From NCBI GenBank assembly GCA_965372355.1, contig CBDVBZ010000061.1, positions 1 to 20,178 on the forward strand: a stretch of 20,178 bases of DNA. The letters run 5' to 3'. Made by a program: the position numbers and the translations under genes. The notes under the pieces are model-generated. The model made no database searches, was not told the origin of the DNA, and worked only from the letters and a program-made list of their open reading frames with translations. Shown here in pieces: positions 15,192-20,178 of the stretch; within the stretch, counting starts at the first letter, position 1, and each line of letters opens with the position of its first letter. The DNA comes from CBDVBZ01 sp965372355 (GTDB lineage Bacteria; Krumholzibacteriota; Krumholzibacteriia; WVZY01).

Positions 15192-18038
15192 ATGCGTGAT
15201 ACCCGTCAAACAGACGAAAAAGCAACGGCCGCCCACAGCGCTGCCAGACTCCTGAGTGTCCTCCAGAACCTCGTTGCCGAGATCCATCCATCGCGGCCCC
15301 AGACACAAGACGTCAACCTCGACAGCCTTTTTGACCGTGACCTCGGTCTCGACAGCCTCGGCCGTGTCGAGCTCCTTGCTCGTGTCGAGAAAGAGTTTGG
15401 GGTGAGCCTCGTCGAGCGCGCCGGTTCGGAAGCGGATACCCCCCGTGATCTGCTCCGCGCGCTGCGGGCCTCGGACCGGATGGCGGTGCGCGGTGATGGC
15501 CACGATGTGGTGTCGATCGAGCTCGGCGATGCCGAAGCCGCGCCGCAGAGCGCCGAAACATTCGTCGATGTTCTCAAGTGGCACGTCGAGCGCCATTCCT
15601 CGAGACCACAGATTCATTTCTACGGTGATGATCGTGACGACGACGTGGCCACATACCAGGACATATGGGATGGCGCCCTGGCGGTGGCGACCGGTCTGCA
15701 ACACCGGGGGCTCGAACCCGGCGACCGGGTGAGCATCATGCTCCCGACGGGACGCGACTACTATTTTGCCTTTTTTGGAATACTGCTCGCCGGTGGGGTG
15801 CCGGTGCCCATCTATCCGCCCGCTCGGCGGACCCAGATCGAGGATCATCTCAAACGACACCAGGCCATTCTGGAGAACGCGGGCACTACGGCGTTAATCA
15901 CCGTGCCCGAGGCGAAACCCTTCGCCCGTATCCTCAAATCGCAAGTCCACACGATGCGAGCCGTCGTGACGGTCGATGAGCTGTCGGCATCGGGCGGCAT
16001 CCACGAACAGCCGCCACTGTCGGCGGGGGATACGGCTTTTCTACAGTACACATCGGGCAGCACGGGCCAACCCAAGGGTGTCATCCTGACGCACGCCAAC
16101 CTGCTCTCCAACCTCCGCGTGATTGGCGATGCGCTCCGTATCGATGACACCGATGTCGTTGTCAGCTGGCTTCCCCTGTATCACGACATGGGGTTGATCG
16201 GAACTTTAATGGGCAGCCTCTACTATGCGTGCCCGCTTGTTCTCATGAGCCCCGTGGACTTCATCACGCGGCCGCAGCGGTGGTTGTGGGCGATTCACCG
16301 TTACCGGGGCACGATGTCCGCGGCGCCAAATTTTGGCTACGAGCTGTGCCTGCGGCGGCTCAAAAAGGAAGACATAGAGGGTCTCGACCTGAGCTCGTGG
16401 CGGGTGGCGCTCAACGGCGCCGAGCAGGTGAGTGCCACGACGATCGAACGCTTCAGCAGCCGTTTTGCCTCGCACGGGTTCCGGCCCGAGACGATGATGC
16501 CCGTCTACGGTCTCGCCGAGAACTCGGTGGGCGTGACCTTCCCGCCGTTGGGGCGGCGTCCCCTGGTCGACGCAATCCGGCGTGACGATCTGATGCACAA
16601 GGGACGCGCGGTACCGGCCGGTGAGGATGCGACGCCGCTCCGTGTTGTGGCGTGCGGCCGTCCGCTGCCAAAACACGAGGTCCGGATCGCCGGTGAGGGA
16701 GGCCGCGAGCTGCCCGATCGTCAGGTGGGGCGGCTCCAGTTTCGGGGCCCATCGGCCTGCAGCGGGTATTTCCGCAATCCCGAGGCCACGAAGGAGCTTT
16801 TCGACGGAGACTGGCTCGACTCCGGTGATCTGGCCTATGCGAGCCAGGGAGACGTCTTCATCACGGGCCGCGCCAAGGATATCGTCATCCGGGCGGGCCG
16901 CAATATCGCGCCCTCGGAGTTGGAGGAGGCGATCGGCGGGAACGACGGCATTCGTAAGGGCTGCGTCGCCGTGTTCGGCAGCGCTGATCCCAAGACGGGT
17001 ACGGAGCGGCTGATCGTTCTCGCCGAAACACGCGGGGCGCAATCAGAACCGGCCAACGGGCTGCGAGAGATGATCAACGTGCTCGCCGTGGATCTCGTTG
17101 GGACGCCGCCCGATGACATCCGGCTCGTCCCACCCGGTACGGTGCTCAAGACATCGAGCGGCAAGATCCGCCGCCAGGCGAACCGCGACATCTACGAGCG
17201 CGGCGAGCTCGGCGCCAGTCGGCGCCCCGTGTGGTGGCAGATCGCACGGGTGTCGGTCATGGGCCTCACGCCGTGGTTGAGACGGCTTCGTCGCCAGACG
17301 GCGGAATGGTTGTACGCGGTGTACACATGGGCGGTGATCGTTCTGATCGCACCGATATTCTGGTCGCTTGTGGTCCTCGCTCCGCGCGCCAGGTGGAGCT
17401 GGCAGGTTGCCCGCCTCGGTGGACGGGTCCTCGGGCTCGCCACGGGTACGGGGCCGAAGCTCCGCGGTCGGGAGAACGTGCCGTCCGATGGCCCATGTGT
17501 GTTCGTCGCCAACCACGCCAGCTATCTCGACGCCTTTGCCCTGATGGCAGTTATGCCCCGGCCGGTCAGCTTTGTCGCCAAGCGGGAGCTCAAGGCGAAT
17601 CCTCTCGTGCACGTGCTTCTTCGCCGGCTCCACACGGAGTTCGTCGAGCGCTTCGACAAGCAGATGGGGATCGACAACGCGCGCCGGATCGGTGCGAAAC
17701 CCCGATCGGGGTGGCCGGTCTTCTATTTTCCCGAGGGGCGTCTCGCGCGGATGGCCGGTTTGAGACCATTCCACATGGGTGCGTTCGTCGCCGCCGCGGA
17801 GAACGGGGTCCCCGTGGTCCCGATCGCACTGCGAGGCACACGGTCCGTGCTGCGGCCCGGTACACGATTTCCGCGCCGGGCGGCCATCACCGTGACGGTG
17901 GGTCCGGCGATCGGCGTTATGACCGATAAGGACGGGAAGAAACCCGATCCGGATGCCTGGTCCGAGGCATTGAAGCTCCGGAGTCAGTCGCGCGCGCACA
18001 TTCTTAGGGCTAGCGGCGAGCCGGACCTTGCAGAGTGA
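15192..18038 (+). CDS. Fused acyl carrier protein / fatty acyl-AMP ligase / PlsC-type acyltransferase
   Basis: A 948-aa protein that probably activates a fatty acid and transfers the acyl chain to a lipid acceptor. Residues 15-95 form an acyl carrier domain with the phosphopantetheine Ser in GLDSLG (S55). Residues 120-670 are an adenylate-forming domain: P-loop YTSGSTGQPKG (286-296), LPLYHDMGLIG typical of fatty acyl-AMP ligases, SGDLAY, and the A10 lysine in SSGKIRR (K658). Residues 707-732 are membrane-embedded. Residues 755-935 are a PlsC acyltransferase with NHASYLD (H775, D780) and FPEG (848-851, usually followed by TR, here RL). The architecture recalls Aas (acyl-ACP synthetase/2-acyl-glycerophosphoethanolamine acyltransferase) with its own carrier domain in front. 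The start is ATG 15192; there is no Shine-Dalgarno site. No other gene of the pathway is adjacent. Confidence 0.92.
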   Translation: MRDTRQTDEKATAAHSAARLLSVLQNLVAEIHPSRPQTQDVNLDSLFDRDLGLDSLGRVELLARVEKEFGVSLVERAGSEADTPRDLLRALRASDRMAVRGDGHDVVSIELGDAEAAPQSAETFVDVLKWHVERHSSRPQIHFYGDDRDDDVATYQDIWDGALAVATGLQHRGLEPGDRVSIMLPTGRDYYFAFFGILLAGGVPVPIYPPARRTQIEDHLKRHQAILENAGTTALITVPEAKPFARILKSQVHTMRAVVTVDELSASGGIHEQPPLSAGDTAFLQYTSGSTGQPKGVILTHANLLSNLRVIGDALRIDDTDVVVSWLPLYHDMGLIGTLMGSLYYACPLVLMSPVDFITRPQRWLWAIHRYRGTMSAAPNFGYELCLRRLKKEDIEGLDLSSWRVALNGAEQVSATTIERFSSRFASHGFRPETMMPVYGLAENSVGVTFPPLGRRPLVDAIRRDDLMHKGRAVPAGEDATPLRVVACGRPLPKHEVRIAGEGGRELPDRQVGRLQFRGPSACSGYFRNPEATKELFDGDWLDSGDLAYASQGDVFITGRAKDIVIRAGRNIAPSELEEAIGGNDGIRKGCVAVFGSADPKTGTERLIVLAETRGAQSEPANGLREMINVLAVDLVGTPPDDIRLVPPGTVLKTSSGKIRRQANRDIYERGELGASRRPVWWQIARVSVMGLTPWLRRLRRQTAEWLYAVYTWAVIVLIAPIFWSLVVLAPRARWSWQVARLGGRVLGLATGTGPKLRGRENVPSDGPCVFVANHASYLDAFALMAVMPRPVSFVAKRELKANPLVHVLLRRLHTEFVERFDKQMGIDNARRIGAKPRSGWPVFYFPEGRLARMAGLRPFHMGAFVAAAENGVPVVPIALRGTRSVLRPGTRFPRRAAITVTVGPAIGVMTDKDGKKPDPDAWSEALKLRSQSRAHILRASGEPDLAE

Positions 18039-18046
18039 CGGGGAAA

Positions 18047-18074
18047 TTTGACAGGGACCCACCCGCCTGTCAGA
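18047..18074 (+). terminator. Possible terminator hairpin after the acyl ligase gene
   Basis: TGACAGG (18049-18055) pairs with CCTGTCA (18066-18072) across a 10-nt loop, extended by a G-U and a U-A pair. It starts 8 nt after the stop codon. It is followed by A residues rather than a T-tract, so intrinsic termination is doubtful. Confidence 0.35.
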
Positions 18075-18218
18075 AAAATGATACACATGCACTATTGCAT
18101 CGGACGTCCTTTCCAAACAAGATTCTAATCAAATTCAGAGAGACATCGCGGCACGGAATCGTGTAGACTCCCGCGCGAAACGGACCGTATACTGGCGTGG
18201 CTTCCGCAACATGGCAAC

Positions 18219-18249
18219 GCGGGTCACAACCGCAGGTGTCGCGACCCGC
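18219..18249. repeat. Inverted repeat, 7-bp arms
   Basis: GCGGGTC (18219-18225) and GACCCGC (18243-18249) are separated by 17 nt, in the untranslated region 150 bp before the CBM48 gene. It could be an operator or RNA hairpin; no family is recognised. Confidence 0.4.
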
Positions 18250-18398
18250 ACATCCAAAAAGTACGCGGCTTTCAGCAAACAAATTCTTGCCTAAAATTGC
18301 ATTCGTATTACATCGTTTGGCTGAACGGGCAAATCACAAGAATACGACTTCGCGTGTAGCGATGAATCGAAGATGAACCAAGCAAAGTGGAGGGCGTA

Positions 18399-18692
18399 AT
18401 GAAGACGAGTTTGAAGACAGCTTCCGTCCCCAAACGGAAGACAAAGGGCACACAGTTTGTGTGCAACATCAATCCTGAAGCCAAGACGGTCTACCTGGTC
18501 GGCGAATTCAACAACTGGAATCCCTACGCGGATAGAATGATCAAAAGAAAAGGCGCCTTTCAGAAGACACTCAGTCTCGATACCGGTGAGTATCAGTACA
18601 AGTTTCTCATCGACGGTGAGTGGCATAGCGATCCGTCGGCGGAACAAGTACCGAATGATTTCGGGACGACGAACAGTATCATCCGTGTGTGA
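18399..18692 (+). CDS. Stand-alone CBM48 / AMPK-beta-type glycogen-binding protein
   Basis: A 97-aa protein consisting almost only of a glycogen-binding domain of the isoamylase-N/AMPK-beta type (CBM48). The core VYLVGEFNNWNP, followed by LDTGEYQYKFLIDGEWHSDP and the terminal NSIIRV, matches the fold. The sugar-stacking Trp residues FNNW and DGEW are kept. A basic N-terminal tail of about 20 residues (KTASVPKRKTK) precedes the domain. The start is ATG 18399 with GGAGG six nt upstream; a GTG at 18387 is in frame but overlaps that site. It is followed 144 bp later by a glycogen-synthase-like glycosyltransferase, suggesting a targeting or regulatory role on storage glucan. No catalytic domain is present. 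Confidence 0.9.
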   Translation: MKTSLKTASVPKRKTKGTQFVCNINPEAKTVYLVGEFNNWNPYADRMIKRKGAFQKTLSLDTGEYQYKFLIDGEWHSDPSAEQVPNDFGTTNSIIRV

Positions 18693-18724
18693 TTTGGACA
18701 CACGAGTCCAGGGCAGGTGTAGTG

Positions 18725-18741
18725 GCCGCCTCAGAGGCGGC
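18725..18741. repeat. Perfect 17-nt palindrome between CBM48 and GT4 genes
   Basis: GCCGCCTC, A, GAGGCGGC: two 8-bp arms around a single A. It lies 33 bp after the CBM48 stop and about 95 bp before the GT4 start. It has no T-tract, so it could be an operator, an mRNA-stabilising hairpin or a weak terminator. Confidence 0.55.
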
Positions 18742-18836
18742 GTTGCCGACGACGATTGCAGCCGCCGCCATCCTCTGGAAGCGGTGCCATCGTCAGCTTG
18801 CAGGTCAAGTAGGTCTGCTCATGAGAGAAAAGACGT

Positions 18837-20178
18837 ATGCGTGTGTTAATGCTGGGGTGGGAGTTCCCTCCCTATATAAGTGGAGGACTGGGCACGGCGT
18901 GCCGTGGCTTGACCGACGCGTTGCGGCGGCATCAGGCGCGGATTCTGTTTGTATTGCCTCGGGCGGTCGATTCCCCGGGGTCAGAAGGCTCTGACGATGT
19001 GTCAGAGCCAACCGTCGGGTCCCAGGAATCGTTGAGAAACCCGAAAGGTGATCTCACCCTGGCCCCGGTCCCCAGTGAAATAAACAACCCGTATTACACG
19101 GCGGCCCGTCGATCTACCGACGAAGCGGACGCCAACCGCGCACTGGCCGAGAATCCCAAAAGATCTTCTTCAAAACAAAAGCAGGACTCCTCAGTACGGG
19201 TCCTCGGTGTCGGATCCGGCGATGGTTATGACGGTGATCTGACGGGGAAGATCCGTGCGTTTGCCGATCGTTGCGCCGACCTCACTCGCCGGGAATTGTT
19301 CGATGTGATCCACGCGCACGAGTGGATGACGTTTCCCGCCGCTGTAAAGATCGCCGAGTTTTCCGGCAGACCGCTGGTCGCCCACGTTCACGCAACCGAG
19401 TTCGATCGTTCCGGCAAGAACCTCAACGGACCGATCTTCGAGATCGAACGCTACGGTATGCACGCGGCCACGAGAGTGGTCGCCGTGTCGCACAGAACGA
19501 GGCAGACCATCATCGAACGATACGGGGTGCCGGCGGAGAAGGTATACGTCGTCCACAACGGGATTGATTTCGATCGGACCGAGGAGCTGCCGCGGCGTGC
19601 TCCCGCGCGGGAGAAAGTCGTGCTCTTTCTCGGCCGGATCACCATGCAAAAAGGTCCCGAGTTCTTTGTCCGCGCGGCGGCCCGCGTCGCCGAGCGTATC
19701 GATGACGTCCGGTTCGTCATGGCGGGCTCTGGCGACCTCGTCCCGGATATGATCAAGCTGGTCGGCAAGCTCGGTCTCGAGGACCGGGTGGAGTTCACCG
19801 GCTTCCTGCGCGGTGATGAGGTGCGGCGGGCGTACGAGGGGTCTGATGTGTATGTAATGCCATCGGTGAGTGAGCCCTTTGGCTTGACGGCTTTGGAGGC
19901 GGTGCGTCATGGTGTACCCGTAGTCCTGTCGAAGAGCTCGGGTGCGGCCGAAGTGCTGCGGCGGGGTTCTCTACAGGTGGACTTTTGGGACACCGAGATG
20001 ATGGCGAGGCAGATCGCCGCGGTTCTGCGATACCCGCGGCTTAGTGAGACGCTCCGCCGCGAGGGCGCGGCGGAAATACACGGGCTGACGTGGGACAAAG
20101 CGGCGTCGGAGTGCACCCGCTTCTACAACGAGCTCACGACGCCGCACACGACGGCGTTCGATCGTGTCCCCGCGGCCC
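18837..20178 (+). CDS. GT4-family glycosyltransferase, glycogen-synthase-like (partial, 3' end outside window)
   Basis: The frame is open from ATG 18837 to the right edge (447 codons). The N-terminal GT5/GT4 start MRVLMLGWEFPPYISGGLG carries the nucleotide-sugar GGLG loop. The acceptor-side motif IHAHEW is at 158-163; GRITMQKGPEFF is at 266-277; and the donor-site EPFGLTALEA (346-355, the E-x7-E pair) follows. This makes it a retaining glycosyltransferase of GT-B fold, probably using a nucleotide-glucose to extend an alpha-glucan, given the CBM48 gene upstream. Residues 46-118 are a low-complexity, charged insert (rich in S, D, E, N). At least 410 residues match the family's usual length, so only a C-terminal tail should be missing. 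An out-of-frame ATG at 18821 is rejected. Sucrose- or trehalose-phosphate-type GT4 activity is the alternative. Confidence 0.9.
   Translation, partial: MRVLMLGWEFPPYISGGLGTACRGLTDALRRHQARILFVLPRAVDSPGSEGSDDVSEPTVGSQESLRNPKGDLTLAPVPSEINNPYYTAARRSTDEADANRALAENPKRSSSKQKQDSSVRVLGVGSGDGYDGDLTGKIRAFADRCADLTRRELFDVIHAHEWMTFPAAVKIAEFSGRPLVAHVHATEFDRSGKNLNGPIFEIERYGMHAATRVVAVSHRTRQTIIERYGVPAEKVYVVHNGIDFDRTEELPRRAPAREKVVLFLGRITMQKGPEFFVRAAARVAERIDDVRFVMAGSGDLVPDMIKLVGKLGLEDRVEFTGFLRGDEVRRAYEGSDVYVMPSVSEPFGLTALEAVRHGVPVVLSKSSGAAEVLRRGSLQVDFWDTEMMARQIAAVLRYPRLSETLRREGAAEIHGLTWDKAASECTRFYNELTTPHTTAFDRVPAA
18987..19009. repeat. Perfect 9-bp inverted repeat inside the GT4 gene
   Basis: GGCTCTGAC (18987-18995), loop GATGT, GTCAGAGCC (19001-19009). 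It encodes residues 51-58 of the low-complexity insert of the glycosyltransferase, about 150 nt after the start codon. Confidence 0.6.

Larger units (their letters stand above)
18039..18398. other. 360-bp non-coding stretch with two inverted repeats
   Basis: It lies between the acyl ligase gene and the CBM48 gene. It is AT-richer than the genes and holds no convincing frame. A hairpin sits just after the ligase stop (18047-18074) and a second inverted repeat lies at 18219-18249. The right part (18270-18380) is the likely promoter zone for the CBM48 gene, but I see no strong -35/-10 pair. No tRNA or known riboswitch fold was recognised. Confidence 0.5.

Noticed and set aside
17043..18116. Minus-strand open frame of 357 codons
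   Set aside because: Antisense to the acyltransferase domain; no family resemblance, rich in Arg, His and Pro.
18070..18282. Minus-strand Cys-rich open frame of 70 codons in the intergenic region
   Set aside because: No ribosome-binding site, no known motif, AT-rich surroundings; judged chance.
18291..18701. Minus-strand open frame of 136 codons
   Set aside because: Covers the CBM48 gene on the opposite strand; the CBM48 frame has a good ribosome-binding site and conserved Trp motifs.
19191..19910. Minus-strand open frame of 239 codons
   Set aside because: Antisense to the GT4 glycosyltransferase, whose frame carries the donor-site motif.
1..20178. CRISPR arrays, tRNA or rRNA genes, insertion sequences, prophage genes
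   Set aside because: No regularly spaced repeats, cloverleaf sequences, conserved rRNA stretches, transposase motifs or phage proteins were seen on either strand.

Overview
The window is bacterial, GC-rich and gene-dense, with several GTG starts. It has no rRNA, tRNA, CRISPR array or insertion sequence that I can see. The left end encodes a TmcABCD-type transmembrane redox complex, known from sulfate-reducing Desulfovibrio and relatives. This points to an anaerobe with cytochrome-c3-based energy metabolism, either a sulfate-reducing delta-proteobacterial lineage or an uncultured phylum with similar respiration. The sequence alone does not settle which.

Layout. Positions 1-4153, minus strand, hold a four-gene operon in the order tmcD, tmcC, tmcB, tmcA-like. 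They encode a Trp-rich beta-repeat protein, a membrane cytochrome b, a 4Fe-4S/CCG-domain protein, and a multihaem cytochrome c cut by the left edge. Positions 4294-6951, minus strand, encode a membrane sensor with HAMP and RsbU/SpoIIE-type PP2C phosphatase domains. Positions 7185-8609, plus strand, encode a major facilitator transporter resembling the MFSD1 group.

Positions 8614-14817, minus strand, are the most remarkable part: one uninterrupted frame of 2067 residues. In order it joins a membrane M50-like (HEIGH) metalloprotease domain, an enolase whose two domains are in reversed order (catalytic barrel first, N-terminal lid second, i.e. circularly permuted), a Pro/Thr-rich linker, a long helical region, and the ATP-grasp and phosphohistidine domains of pyruvate phosphate dikinase (PPDK). 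The PEP/pyruvate-binding barrel of PPDK is missing. Enolase and PPDK catalyse adjacent steps around phosphoenolpyruvate, so this looks like a membrane-anchored PEP-handling megaenzyme that I do not recognise from the literature.

Positions 15017-15160 hold a short remnant of a metallo-beta-lactamase-fold protein. Positions 15192-18038, plus strand, encode a fused acyl carrier protein / fatty acyl-AMP ligase / PlsC acyltransferase, preceded by an extended -10 promoter so close to the ATG that its mRNA may be almost leaderless. After a 360-bp non-coding stretch come a small stand-alone glycogen-binding CBM48 protein (18399-18692) and a GT4 glycosyltransferase of glycogen-synthase type (18837 to the right edge), probably a pair acting on an alpha-glucan.

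How they work together: the Tmc operon moves electrons across the membrane; the enolase-PPDK fusion and the CBM48/GT4 pair both concern central carbon (PEP and storage glucan); the acyl ligase/acyltransferase builds lipids. Apart from the Tmc operon and the CBM48/GT4 pair, the neighbours look independently transcribed.
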